Shown: positions 44,481 through 55,973 of the stretch, piece by piece
Numbering within the stretch: the stretch's first letter is position 1
How the letters are laid out: every line of letters begins with the position of its first letter
Source: Nannochloris sp. 'desiccata'
Taxonomy: Eukaryota; Chlorophyta; Trebouxiophyceae; Chlorellales; Chlorellaceae
Assembly (NCBI GenBank): GCA_019044685.2
Contig: JAGTXX020000006.1
Span: 744,001 to 808,000, forward strand
Direction: 5' to 3'
DNA: 64,000 bases
Made by a program: the position numbers and the translations under genes
The notes under the pieces: generated by a model
What the model saw: the letters and a program-made list of their open reading frames with translations, nothing else
Database searches by the model: none
Told to the model about the DNA's origin: nothing

Positions 44481-47400
44481 TTAGGGTTCATAGTTCAGCA
44501 TAGGTCTCAACCACTTCTCTGCGTCCTCCAGAGGCATCTTCTTCCTTGCTGCATACTCCTCCACCTGGTCTTGCGTAATCTTACCCACAGCAAAATACTG
44601 TGAATGAGGACCGGCAAAGTACAAACCAGAGACAGAAGCAGCAGGTAACATAGCCATAGATTCAGTCAATTTCATACCCACTTCATTTTCAACATTGAGC
44701 AGATCCCACATTGTTGCCTTTTCAGTGTGATCGGGCTGAGAAGGGTACCCCGGAGCAGGACGAATACCTCTATATTTCACCTTTAGAAGATCATCAATAT
44801 CCATAGACTCATCTTTAGAGTAACCCCATACATCACGACGCACAATTTCGTGTAATTTCTCAGCAAAAGCTTCAGCTAAACGATCAGCAAGAGCTTCGGC
44901 CATGATATATGAATAATCATCACCAGCTTCCTTGTACTCCTCAGTGAGCTTCTCAACACCCATTGCAGAGTTTGCAAAGGCACCAATATAGTCCACCATT
45001 CCAGTATCTCTAGGAGCAATGAAATCAGATAGACAGTAATATTCAGGGGAGTCATCTTCAACTTCTGCTTGCTGGCGAAGCCCATGGAATTTACCTTTGA
45101 TAACATTTCTCGTCTCATCTTCATAAATCTCAATATCGTCACCAACAGTATTTGCAGGGAAGAGGCCAACGACGCCAACAAGACGTAATGCCTTGCTGTC
45201 AATGATCTCTTTCAGCATAGCTTGAGCCTCGTCAAAGAGTTTCTTTGCTTCAGGGCCGACGGTGTCATCATTGAAAATTTTAGGGTAGCCACGATTTGGG
45301 TAGCGACCACGCAGCTGCCAAACTTGGAAGAAAGGATTCCAATCAATGTAGTTGACGACATCCTCCAAAGGGAAGTCTACAAAGCTACGGATACCAAGCT
45401 CTGCTGGACGGACAGGGGCATATTCAGGTAAAGACCAATCAATTTTGGGGGCCTTTGCTTGGGCTACCTCGATAGGAACATATTTACGATCCGCAAGGCC
45501 AGCATAGAACTCATCACGCATTTCAGCGTATTGTTCTCTAACGTCTGCAATAAAATCATCTTTTTGACGAGGATCCAACAGCGCCTGAGCGACAGGAACT
45601 GAGCGAGAAGCGTCCAAAACGTAAACGACGGGTCCAGAGTATTGAGGAGAGATTTTAACGGCAGTGTGCATCTTGGAGGTGGTGGCACCACCAATGAGAA
45701 GAGGAAGACGTATACCACGCTCTTCCATACGTTTTCCGACGGTCACCATCTCATCCAAAGAAGGAGTAATAAGTCCAGAAAGACCGATGATATCTGCATT
45801 GTGCTCCTCAGCAGCGTCTAAAATTTTCTCCCAAGGGCACATAACACCAACATCAATTACCTTGAAATTATTGCATCCAAGCACCACACCGACAATATTC
45901 TTACCAATATCGTGGACATCCCCTTTGGCTGTAGCCATAACAATAACACCAGCGTTATCGCTTCCAGTATTGCCGCTTAGTCTCTTTTCTTCCTCAATAA
46001 ATGGAATTAAATGGCCGACAGCACGTTTCATCACACGGGCACTCTTGATAACTTGAGGCAAGAACATTTTACCAGCACCGAACAAGTCTCCAACGACGTT
46101 CATGCCATCCATGAGAGGCCCCTCAATGACATTGAGCGGCTTGGGATACTTGGCAAAGTTTGCCCTAGCTTCCTCTGTATCTGCGACTACATACTGATCA
46201 ATACCTTTGATGAGAGCATGTTCAATACGTTTCTCTACAGGGAGAGATCTCCAGGCATCTTGAGCTTTAGGGCCATCAGCGGCACCTGGGGCTTCACCCT
46301 TGCGCTTGACGTCGGTAGGCTTGCTCTTAGGGTCAAGGGAGCCCGCAAAATCGAGGAGTCTTTCAGTAGCATTCTCACAACGGTTGAGAAGAACATCCTC
46401 TACCATTTCCAGGAGCTCTTTATCGATTTTCTCATAGACGTCAGCTTGTACTTGAGCAGCATTCACAATGCCCATGTCCATGCCGGCAGCACAAGCATGA
46501 TGGAGGAAAGCGGAATGGAAAGCACGACGTACAGGCTCATTGCCACGGAAAGAAAAGGCAATGTTAGACACACCACCTGAAATCTTGCAACCAGGGCAGG
46601 TGCGCTTGATTTCTCTGGTAGCACGGATAAAATCAACAGCGTAATTGTTGTGCTCGGAGAGACCAGTGCCAACGGTAAGAATGTTAGGATCAAAAATAAT
46701 ATCTTGAGGATTGAAGCCAACCTCTTCCACCAAGATACGGTAGGCACGCTGACACATGCTCACCTTATCCTCATACCCAGCAGCCTGACCTTGCTCATCG
46801 AAAGCCATCACCACAACTGCAGCACCGTGAATCTTAATAGCACGAGCCTGCTCCTTAAACTTGGCCTCGCCCTCCTTCAGACTGATGGAGTTGACGATGC
46901 ACTTGCCCTGGCAGCACTTGACACCAGCCTCGATGATGTGGAACTTGGAAGAGTCGATCATGAAGGGAACCTTGGAGATCTCAGGGTCAGACACCAACAA
47001 GTTGACAAAGCGGGTCATAGCAGCAACACCATCAATCAAGCCATCATCCATATTGATGTCAAGCACGTGGGCACCCTGGTTGACCTGGGCAAGAGCAATG
47101 CTAGCAGCCTTGTCATAATCACCGTCAACGATGGCCTTCTTATAGATGGAAGAACCAGCGACGTTGCAACGCTCACCAAGCATCAAAAAGGTGGAGCGGT
47201 GGTCCGCAAGGTTGGGCTCGTAGTTCAAAGGCTCAAGGCCACTCAAACGAAGCAAGGCAGGCACATCATGCACGGGGCGTGGCTTGTATTCACCAGCCAT
47301 CTTGGCGATGGCAGCAATGTGCTCAGGACCACTGCCACAACACCCACCAATGGCATTCACCAAGTTCTCCTCACAGAAAGGACGGATCTCCTCTGCCATT

Positions 47401-50400
47401 TCAGGACCATTCTGGTCGTAGCCACCCATAGCATTAGGTAGGCCAGCATTGGGGTAGCAAAACACAAAGCAATCAGCGCAAGCGCTCAAGTTGGCAATGT
47501 ACTTCTTCATGTCGGAGGCGCCAAGAGCACAATTCAAACCGACAGCCATGGGCTTGGCGTGGGAGACGCTGTTCCAGAAAGCTTCATTGGTCTGGCCACT
47601 CAAAGTACGACCAGAGTTGTCAACAATCGTACCAGAAACAAAGACAGGGATGCGAACACCCTCAGTAGCAAAGAAACGCTCCAAGGCGTGAAGGGCACCA
47701 CGAGCGTTACCAGTATCAAAAATAGTCTCGACTAAAAACATATCAACACCACCAGCATACAAAGCAGCAGCTTGCTCGTAGTATGCTTTCTCAACCTCAT
47801 CGAAAGTGACATTGCGAAGGGCAGGGTTCTCAACGCTAGGGGACACACTCAACGTCTTGTTGGTAGGACCGATAGCACCAGCAACAAATTTACGGCTACC
47901 AGGGTGAGCAGCCATGTACGCAGCAGTGCACTTCTTGGCAATCTTGGCAGCGCTAATATTGATCAAATCAACCTCTTCGAGAGCATCAAGATCGTAGTCA
48001 CCTTGAGAAATGGTGGTGCCGTTGAAGGTGTTGGTCTCAATGATATCAGCACCGCCTTCCAAGTAGGCCATATGGATAGCCTCAATTACATCAGGACGGG
48101 TGATAACGAGAACATCGTTGTTGCCCTTGAGCTCAGATTTGTGGTTGGCATAGCGCTCGCCACGGAAATCCTCTTCTTGAAGTTTGTACTTTTGAATTTG
48201 TGTGCCCATAGCACCATCGATGAAGATAATACGCTCCTTCATCAAAGTCTCGAGCTGTTCAAAGGCTTCAGTCTTGCGAAGAGTGTCGTTGTAAGGCTTA
48301 TACTCAGGCATAGGCTTGGCAGGGTCTTCAGGAGCTAAAGTATCCACACCAGCAGCGATAGGGTTAAGCTTGGGGGGCAAGACGGGGCCTGCAGGTTTCT
48401 CATTGAGTCTGCGGACAGCAGTGGGCTTGCTCTTGGGATCTAAAGTGGCAGCAAAATCCATTAAGCGCTCAGTAGAATCATCTCTTCTATTTAATAAGAC
48501 ATCTTCAACGTACTGGAGCAGCTCTTTATCGATTTTCTCATAGACGTCAGCTTGTACTTGAGCAGCATTCACAATGCCCATGTCCATGCCGGCAGCACAA
48601 GCATGATGGAGGAAAGCGGAATGGAAAGCACGACGTACAGGCTCATTGCCACGGAAAGAAAAGGCAATGTTAGACACACCACCTGAAATCTTGCAACCAG
48701 GGCAGGTGCGCTTGATTTCTCTGGTAGCACGGATAAAATCAACAGCGTAGTTGTTGTGCTCGGAGAGACCAGTGCCAACGGTAAGAATGTTAGGATCAAA
48801 AATAATATCTTGAGGATTGAAGCCAACCTCTTCCACCAAGATACGGTAGGCACGCTGACACATGCTCACCTTATCCTCATACCCAGCAGCCTGACCTTGC
48901 TCATCGAAAGCCATCACCACAACTGCAGCACCGTGAATCTTAATAGCACGAGCCTGCTCCTTAAACTTGGCCTCGCCCTCCTTCAGACTGATGGAGTTGA
49001 CGATGCACTTGCCCTGGCAGCACTTGACACCAGCCTCGATGATGTGGAACTTGGAAGAGTCGATCATGAAGGGAACCTTGGAGATCTCAGGGTCAGACAC
49101 CAACAAGTTGACAAAGCGGGTCATAGCAGCAACACCATCAATCAAGCCATCATCCATATTGATGTCAAGCACGTGGGCACCCTGGTTGACCTGGGCAAGA
49201 GCAATGCTAGCAGCCTTGTCATAATCACCGTCAACGATGGCCTTCTTATAGATGGAAGAACCAGCGACGTTGCAACGCTCACCAAGCATCAAAAAGGTGG
49301 AGCGGTGGTCCGCAAGGTTGGGCTCGTAGTTCAAAGGCTCAAGGCCACTCAAACGAAGCAAGGCAGGCACATCATGCACGGGGCGTGGCTTGTATTCACC
49401 AGCCATCTTGGCGATGGCAGCAATGTGCTCAGGACCACTGCCACAACACCCACCAATGGCATTCACCAAGTTCTCCTCACAGAAAGGACGGATCTCCTCT
49501 GCCATTTCAGGACCATTCTGGTCGTAGCCACCCATAGCATTAGGTAGGCCAGCATTGGGGTAGCAAAACACAAAGCAATCAGCGCAAGCGCTCAAGTTGG
49601 CAATGTACTTCTTCATGTCGGAGGCGCCAAGAGCACAATTCAAACCGACAGCCATGGGCTTGGCGTGGGAGACGCTGTTCCAGAAAGCTTCATTGGTCTG
49701 GCCACTCAAAGTACGACCAGAGTTGTCAACAATCGTACCAGAAACAAAGACAGGGATGCGAACACCCTCAGTAGCAAAGAAACGCTCCAAGGCGTGAAGG
49801 GCACCACGAGCGTTACCAGTATCAAAAATAGTCTCGACTAAAAACATATCAACACCACCAGCATACAAAGCAGCAGCTTGCTCGTAGTATGCTTTCTCAA
49901 CCTCATCGAAAGTGACATTGCGAAGGGCAGGGTTCTCAACGCTAGGGGACACACTCAACGTCTTGTTGGTAGGACCGATAGCACCAGCAACAAATTTACG
50001 GCTACCAGGGTGAGCAGCCATGTACGCAGCAGTGCACTTCTTGGCAATCTTGGCAGCGCTAATATTGATCAAATCAACCTCTTCGAGAGCATCAAGATCG
50101 TAGTCACCTTGAGAAATGGTGGTGCCGTTGAAGGTGTTGGTCTCAATGATATCAGCACCGCCTTCCAAGTAGGCCATATGGATAGCCTCAATTACATCAG
50201 GACGGGTGATAACGAGAACATCGTTGTTGCCCTTGAGCTCAGATTTGTGGTTGGCATAGCGCTCGCCACGGAAATCCTCTTCTTGAAGTTTGTACTTTTG
50301 AATTTGTGTGCCCATAGCACCATCGATGAAGATAATACGCTCCTTCATCAAAGTCTCGAGCTGTTCAAAGGCTTCTGTCTTGGGCAGATCGCTAGCAGAG

Positions 50401-50852
50401 GCAGGTGCTGCAAAAGAAAACAGATGGCGGGAGATTGTGAGATATCAGTTCCGTTGGGAAAGACAGGTTTTGATAGATCAGCTGGCGAAACGTTTGAAAA
50501 GAGTGAAAAACATACTTCTGGCTGCAATCCCAGCACTCTTTTGGGGTTTAGGAGAAAGCACCTCCTGCACTCTTTCAAGAGTTGCTTGTGCACCTCTTGT
50601 GACATACATCCCACCCTGCACAATTAAAGGGCAATGTCAGAAAAAGTTCTCAGACTGGTGAAGACAGATATGATAATCAATCATACTCACCAAGACAACA
50701 AGGATAGCAGGGATAAGGACCGGAGCCATTATTCCAGCAATTGCAGCCAGAATAAAGAAGCCCACGATGCAGGCAGGAATAGCTAATAAAAGAGCAATTG
50801 CAGCCATTAAAGGCTGGGCTTTCGCCCACCTAGTTAGATCGCCCAACTTCAT
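44481..50852 (-). CDS. METH: Cobalamin-dependent methionine synthase (MetH) with duplicated Hcy-folate halves and a probable membrane-hairpin leader
   Basis: The main exon, 44481-50407, encodes about 1975 residues without a stop. Counting from 50351: homocysteine module 1 (about 1-320, LNCALG and GGCCGS zinc cysteines), pterin module 1 (345-610), linker, second homocysteine and pterin modules (about 703-1340), cap, cobalamin domain ([14 protein letters not shown] near 1475, where His binds cobalt) and the AdoMet activation domain ([14 protein letters not shown] near 1860). Normal MetH has one Hcy-folate pair and about 1250 residues. Upstream exons 50691-50852 and 50516-50615 join in phase, giving 2062 residues from ATG 50852; exon one is a 40-residue hydrophobic stretch. 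Alternatively the hydrophobic exons are a separate small gene and MetH starts at the ATG at 50608 or 50348. The enzyme makes methionine from homocysteine and 5-methyl-THF using vitamin B12. Confidence 0.85.
46414..48269. repeat. Copy B of the 1856-bp internal repeat in MetH
   Basis: Matches 48520-50375 at an offset of exactly 2106 bases (702 codons). By eye I find a single difference (A at 46644, G at 48750), which is synonymous (Asn). It encodes the second Hcy-folate half of the protein. Similarity drops sharply at both ends although the flanking protein segments are still homologous. Confidence 0.9.
48520..50375. repeat. Copy A of the 1856-bp internal repeat in MetH
   Basis: Encodes the first Hcy-folate half (see 46414-48269). 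The next coding segment (48270-48519) is a linker with a diverged version of the module end: [20 protein letters not shown] here against [20 protein letters not shown] after copy B. Confidence 0.9.
50516..50852 (-). CDS. Hydrophobic hairpin exons (promethin/oleosin-like); separate small gene or MetH leader
   Basis: Exons 50691-50852 and 50516-50615 encode [15 protein letters not shown] followed by about 40 hydrophobic residues ([31 protein letters not shown]), then [21 protein letters not shown] long hydrophobic stretch with a central Pro and flanking amphipathic helices recalls lipid-droplet hairpin proteins of the oleosin or promethin/LDAF1 type, though no PX5SPX3P knot is present. Without further splicing the frame ends [12 protein letters not shown] stop at about 50474, giving a protein of about 100 residues; with the donor AGAA/GTATGT it joins MetH in phase. 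Both could occur. Confidence 0.45.
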
Positions 50853-51170
50853 TGTATTCTGGTAGAGACGAGCTTGCTTTAAAAATGCTGCATGAGAGGC
50901 TCTGCCTTGATTGATGCAACAGAGAACCTAACGCGTGCAGGACCTATTTAAAAAACTATTTTATTGGGTTTTATGCAGAAGTTGGGCACGCATCTCAAGA
51001 AATATGCTTCAATGGTGTGAACTAAACTTTGCAAAGCTTTGGCAAAAGAAAGTTTGTTTGGGATTTTTGAACATAAGGGCAGCATTTTGTTTGATCACCT
51101 TATTTTTCCATCCTTTACTTGGTTGAACGCATTCTTTTGAATTTGCCGTGGGTCTGTGATCGGATTCAGG
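50853..51170. promoter_or_regulatory. Divergent spacer, MetH leader / GCP4
   Basis: About 320 bases between head-to-head starts, with presumed promoters. AT-rich, no ORF beyond 63 codons with any resemblance. No B12 riboswitch-like sequence was recognised. Confidence 0.35.
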
Positions 51171-53444
51171 ATGACACTTGCTCTCCCACCTGACGGAATT
51201 ACAAACAACTCTGGAGTTTCCAACTTGCTTCCAGAGTTGCTTCTAGGTCTTTTAGGACATATTGGAGGCGCATTTGTTTCCGGCTCCAATGATACTAGCG
51301 ACCTAGGCATTCCTACACTTTCGAAGGCAGTAGATTGGATCACTTTGCCCGAAAGGTAAATGTTTGTTATTTTTAACGCACTTGCCACGCAACAAATACC
51401 AACAACGCATTCCCTACATCTTTTTTATAGGGAACAACTTGATAGTTTGGTCAGACTCGGCCACTATTTTGCTCGTTTAGAAGCATTTGTGGACTCGCTC
51501 TGTGATCAAACCCCAGCTACTGGCCCTAGAAGCGTTTATCACGCCGCCTTTGCCAGCGGATTAGAAGAGTTACTTGATGTGTACCGAGGAGCTGTACTTC
51601 AAGTAGAGCAACGCTTACTACGCCCTCCAACCCCACCGCTGTTATCTCTCCGCCACTACCTCAGCGACTTTGAAGTTTTGCTTCCTGAAGCAGCATCCAT
51701 CGCCCAAGAAGTACAGCAAGGCCAATTAGATGCAGCACAACTAATGCACTTACTTGATCGACGCACCAGATGTGGGATTCCTGCAGTACAAGCGTGTGCA
51801 GAGCGTCTTTTGTGGCATTGCAACGGCGTTATGTTCAAACAACTAGAATCCTGGATGGTTTATGGAATTTTAATTGACCCAGGAAACGAATTTTTCATTA
51901 GAAACGCTGCGAATTTTAATGCGCCAAACAAGGAGAGTATTAAAACAGCAGGAAAGCCTGAAGCCGCAGCAGTATTGAAGGAGGATTTAGATAATTTCCA
52001 GGTAGCAGAAGACGCTTTGCCTCCTGCTGTGCCTGCTGCGTTAGCAGAATCAGCGTTATTTGTTGGTAAATCTGTACGTATCCTGCGCCAGGCTCAAAAC
52101 ACTGCGGCTGCAGCTACAAAGTCATCACCTCGCGATAGGTCATCAATTCCTACTTCTAGCGAAACACAGATAGAGACTATGGAGGAGCTGTCTGCATTTT
52201 CTACAACGTTGAGAGGCCTCCAACAAGGAGACACCTTACGCCCCGCTGCACTTCGATATGCCATTGAAACTTTACACATAAAAGTATCAGGAATGTTGTG
52301 GGATCTTATACGTCAGAAATGCGATTTAGATGGTCAGTTAACAGCATTACAGGCCTACTTCCTTCTTGGGAAAGGCGACGTGTATCAGCAACTGATGCAG
52401 GACGCTGCTGGGCTGTGGGATCGTCCTCCTGCCCCAGAAACAGCCTCCGCAGATTGGTCACAGGCATTCAATCAAGCTGCAATTAATAGCTCTGCTGAAT
52501 CAGACCCCTTCTTTTCTGCCTTCTCATTGCAATGGATGAATACGACCACTGCTATGCGTGCTGAGACCTTACCTCCATGGCACCCTGCTCGGGATACTAC
52601 TTTACACGTCCCAGCATACAATCAATGGGATGGTTTATGTATAGAATGTACTGCAGAATGGCCTATGCAGCTTCTCCTCCCTGCTGACGTGCTTCAGAAA
52701 TACTCTGCTGTGTGGCAATTACTGTTCCGCCTACGGAGGGCACAACTGGATTTAGAAAAGTCTTGGGGAACGTTGACTGCCTTGGAAAGACCAATGGGTG
52801 GAAGGAATACTCGATATAGTAGTAGAAATCAGAACTCTTCTTCTTCTTGTAGTTCTTCGTCAGTTCTTCCTCCTCGGTCTTTACTTCTCCGCCTGGGTCA
52901 ATTGCGACAACGAATGACGCATTTCGCCAGTAATTTAGCTTTATATTTACGTGTCGACGTGGCAGAATCTGCAGGAGCGACGTTACGCAGCTCTATTGCC
53001 TCTGCGAAAGACTTTACTGAAGCAGACGCAGCGCATAAAACGTATGTAGAGACGCTCACAGCACAAGCATGCTTGGATATCAAACAGTTGATGGCGGCAG
53101 TCGAGGCTATATTTAGGTTAATAAAAAGGCTTTGCGGAGTCATTCATGGGCTAGAAACGAAAGAAATGAGCGTAAAGATAGCTACAATCAAGGCTGAAGA
53201 GCTTGCTGCAACGTTTAGATTGAAACATAACGTTGTCTTTCAGTTATTACAATCAGATAGATTGCAGGCGGGGCCTAGAGCGGCGGGGTTGCGGCAGTTG
53301 GTGATGAGGCTAAATTTTAATCATTTTTGTGAACAAGATATCTTGAGTGATGCTGCTGCCATGGCTACAGCTGCTGCTTCAGGGAGGCTGAGTACTGCTT
53401 CTTTTAGTGCAACAGCAGAAGCAGCAGCAGAGCAGCAAGACTAA
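51171..53444 (+). CDS. GCP4: Gamma-tubulin complex component 4 (GCP4)
   Basis: Exons 51171-51355 and 51431-53444 give 732 residues. The N-terminus LLPELLLGLLGHIGGAF resembles the GCP4 start (MLHELLLALLG). The GRIP1 domain follows: VYHAAFASGLEELLDVYRGAVLQVEQRLL, LRHYLSDFEVLLPEAASI, RLLWHCNGVMFKQLESWMVYGILIDPGNEFFI. GRIP2 is in the C-terminal half, with LRYAIETLHIKVSG-like (AALRYAIETLH) and YSAVWQLLFRLRRAQLDLEKSW, the gamma-tubulin-binding region. Length fits GCP4 (667 in human) rather than the larger GCP2, 3, 5 or 6. It belongs to the ring complex that nucleates microtubules. An Asn/Ser-rich insertion lies at about residues 525-545. A 75-base intron interrupts the N-terminus. Confidence 0.9.
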
Positions 53445-53754
53445 TGTTTGTTGTTAATTATAACACATCAGAACTGAGAAATTGTTCAAAACAATGAAAA
53501 TTTAGTACGATATAAAGCTTATTTAAATTTAATTGTAACCAATATATAATAAAGAATGGTGTAATAAAAGTTCTACTTTACTTTATTCAAGGAACAAAAT
53601 AGGAAAGTTATGTACGAAAGAGAGAGAGAAGGGAAAGAAGCTAGAAGGAAGGAAACGACATGCTCAAGGGAATGGGGCAAAACAAACTTGCCTTTTATTT
53701 AACTTAAAGTTATTCTAAAGTTATAGCTATGTTCGCTTATAATTCTACTATGAC
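53445..53754. other. Convergent spacer, GCP4 / nucleotide-sugar transporter
   Basis: About 310 AT-rich bases with a short GA-rich stretch (53620-53660). Presumed 3' flanks only. Confidence 0.4.
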
Positions 53755-54828
53755 TTACTTGCCACGGGATTTCGCAATAGCAAACACCACGCCCGCAGCC
53801 AAGCCCACAGAAATACTTGCTAAATTTTCAACCGACCAGGGTGCCGCAAACAAAAACAAGCCAATAAAGGCCAAGGGGACTTTATTTAAAGACCCCACAA
53901 GTGAATAAATAGTTGGAGTCGTTGTGGAAATAAACCACAAAGAAGTAAAACTAATACCGAAGCCAATTAAACCACTACATACCGCTACTATTAAGAAGGA
54001 AGGATTGCTTAAATCAGGCTCGCTCCAAACTGAATGGAGCTCTCCTGTGAACAGCATCATAGCCCCTAAAAAGGGCAAAGACAGCAAATTGTTATAATAA
54101 ACTAATGAAAATTCGTTTAATTTCTTGCCGTCAGAGGTGACGGTGGCCACTCGGTCCATGGCTCCCCTCATATACAGAGAATATGCAGCAGTAAAAGCGC
54201 AGTTGACTAATTGCCAGAAATATCCGGTAGCGTTAAATGTAAGATCAGTGAAAGCACCACAAAGAGCAGATAAAAGCATCAGACCCATACAGGCCCAAAT
54301 AGCAGTACCATATCTTCTATTATAAAAGAAATAATCACCCCCAATGGTGAATAAATTTGTTAAATTTTTTAAAACTGTGAGCATAGCTACATTGAGAGAC
54401 TGTAACGCCCAAAATGAGGTGGCAATCATACCTACGAAGATGGCATTAACTGGAAGCCAAAGACGGACCACACGATTGTTGAAAGGTTCTATGTTTACGT
54501 AACCCAGGTACTCGCACATCTTGACGAGAATGACACAGACGAGGCATTGAAAGGTGAGGAGAGCATTGGCAGAAGTGAAATTAAAGGAGGAAAGGGCCAT
54601 TTTGTTTAAAAGTACCATGCTCATAGAAGCACAGCAATAGCTGGCGCCGGCAAAAACGCCTGCAGGGAGTCCGCAGATGCGTTTTGTAGAGGGTGCGTCT
54701 TCGACTTTGAGGAGCATCCTCTTGGGATTAGGGGAGCGAATGGGAGAAGTAACTTTCATGTTGCCGTCTATGTTGCCAGAAGATTGTGTACTTAGTAACA
54801 CCTTACGTTCTTCAGGTTGGTAGCTCAT
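53755..54828 (-). CDS. GDP-mannose-type nucleotide-sugar transporter (GONST1/VRG4-like)
   Basis: Intronless, 357 residues, about ten membrane segments from residue 55 onward. YCCASMSMVLLNKMAL is the conserved first helix of the VRG4/GONST group, FWALQSLNVAMLTVLKNLTNLFT matches the helix 4-5 motif, and SLVGSLNKVPLAF (about residue 310) is the GALNK-type substrate motif in its plant GSLNK form. VYYNNLLSLPF also fits. The N-terminal 50 residues are cytosolic and Ser/Thr-rich. Such proteins exchange GDP-mannose (or GDP-fucose, GDP-galactose) for GMP across the Golgi membrane to feed glycan and cell-wall synthesis. The exact sugar is inferred. Confidence 0.85.
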   Translation of the reverse strand: MSYQPEERKVLLSTQSSGNIDGNMKVTSPIRSPNPKRMLLKVEDAPSTKRICGLPAGVFAGASYCCASMSMVLLNKMALSSFNFTSANALLTFQCLVCVILVKMCEYLGYVNIEPFNNRVVRLWLPVNAIFVGMIATSFWALQSLNVAMLTVLKNLTNLFTIGGDYFFYNRRYGTAIWACMGLMLLSALCGAFTDLTFNATGYFWQLVNCAFTAAYSLYMRGAMDRVATVTSDGKKLNEFSLVYYNNLLSLPFLGAMMLFTGELHSVWSEPDLSNPSFLIVAVCSGLIGFGISFTSLWFISTTTPTIYSLVGSLNKVPLAFIGLFLFAAPWSVENLASISVGLAAGVVFAIAKSRGK

Positions 54829-55386
54829 TGTGGGGACGCCTATTCCCGGAAGTGGGCAATTAATTTTGAAATCACGCTCACTTGGAATCTCTAACCTAGG
54901 CGCGAGATTTGGGAGAATAAGGAGCGACTAGGAACCTACACTATGCCTACTAGATTCTAAAATGTTGTGGAATTAGGTTTATGCGTTTTCAAGCAGGCGG
55001 TGAGATATAAACGCATTTGCGATCATAACGTAGGCAATAACGTTAACGTTGCTAAAAAGGGGCCACCTACTAGGTGACCTCGGAGAGCTCTTCGGGCCAG
55101 TATATTTCCTACTACAAGGCGAGCATCATGAAGGCCTGCTCCAATTGGCTACTTACAGTCTAATATTGGCCGTGGCAGCCCAAAATTTGGCGCCTAAGAA
55201 AGGCCAGCAAAGACTCAGGCAGCGTCGCTGGCGGCTGCGTTGTGTCTATGTTGGGTTTACACAAAATTGCGTTTACAAAAGGATAGATCTGCATGCATTA
55301 GTATCTATTTCTATAGTAATTTAGTTCACATTAACTAAAATTTCAAAGGTTTACTCAGTGAAAAATTGAAATGACCCTGAAACATT
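54829..55386. other. Spacer between two minus-strand genes
   Basis: About 560 bases holding the transporter promoter. A short inverted motif (CACCTACTAGGTG near 55064) and alternating AACGTTAACGTT (near 55038) stand out, but no gene or tRNA fold is evident. Confidence 0.4.
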
Positions 55387-55908
55387 TTAAAAATCGGTGC
55401 ACCGTCCAGCCTTCTCCCAGTCTCCGTACCGCGTTGGCTCCTTGCCCTTTGGTCCTCCTATTTCGTCATCTCTAGCAGGTGGCAATTCCGGCTTTTCATC
55501 ATCACTCTCTGAGTCTGCAGCTGCATTTTCTCGTGCTGCTACTAGGTCGGCCAGTTCCCGCTCGGTCTTCTCTTGAAGCTGTTGCGTAAATGGATCACTG
55601 GGCTGACTACCCTTTCCCTCTGTAGCATCACTTTGAAGCAGGGTTATCGATGTATGAATTCCGTGGGTAGCTAGGCTAGGTAGACTCATGGATAACTGAT
55701 CTAAAGAGGCATGTCCAAAAACTGCTAATCTTGTCGCAATTAAGCGCTGCATAATGGTGTTGAGCTGTCGCCACTTCCAATTTATATTCAAGTGCTTCAA
55801 AGAAGTAAGAAGTAGCGGTTGAAGGGTGTGCTGCGCGTAAAAATGAGCACTAGAAGAAGCGAAACAGCGCCTCACAAACGAAAGGAAGAGGGCCACTCTC
55901 TTAGCCAT
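55387..55908 (-). CDS. SDHAF4: Succinate dehydrogenase assembly factor 4 (SDHAF4, DUF1674)
   Basis: Intronless, 173 residues. The last 25 residues carry the family signature DEIGGPKG, EPTRYGDWEKAGRC and the terminal TDF. The N-terminus (MAKRVALFLSFVRRCFASSS) is basic and hydroxylated with no acids, a good mitochondrial presequence. Family members bind the flavinylated SDH1 subunit in the matrix, protect its FAD and promote joining to SDH2. The middle (about 60-145) is longer than in yeast Sdh8 or human SDHAF4 and rich in Glu/Ala with ESDDEKPELPP. It is divergent from the next gene with only 65 bases between start codons. Confidence 0.9.
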   Translation of the reverse strand: MAKRVALFLSFVRRCFASSSAHFYAQHTLQPLLLTSLKHLNINWKWRQLNTIMQRLIATRLAVFGHASLDQLSMSLPSLATHGIHTSITLLQSDATEGKGSQPSDPFTQQLQEKTERELADLVAARENAAADSESDDEKPELPPARDDEIGGPKGKEPTRYGDWEKAGRCTDF

Positions 55909-55973
55909 CCAGCTTCCGAGAGATTTATTGGTTGATATCTATTAGGCATACTGGAAGAACTAATTCTGCTAGG

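Noticed and set aside
46650..47441. 263-codon plus-strand ORF, repeated at 48756-49547, and other long plus-strand ORFs over 46000-50600
   Set aside because: They lie antisense to MetH and are duplicated only because MetH is. They have no family resemblance and follow from its codon bias.
55020..55330. Possible small RNA or tRNA gene in the GC-rich part of the spacer
   Set aside because: No T-loop GGTTCRA box or cloverleaf could be drawn.
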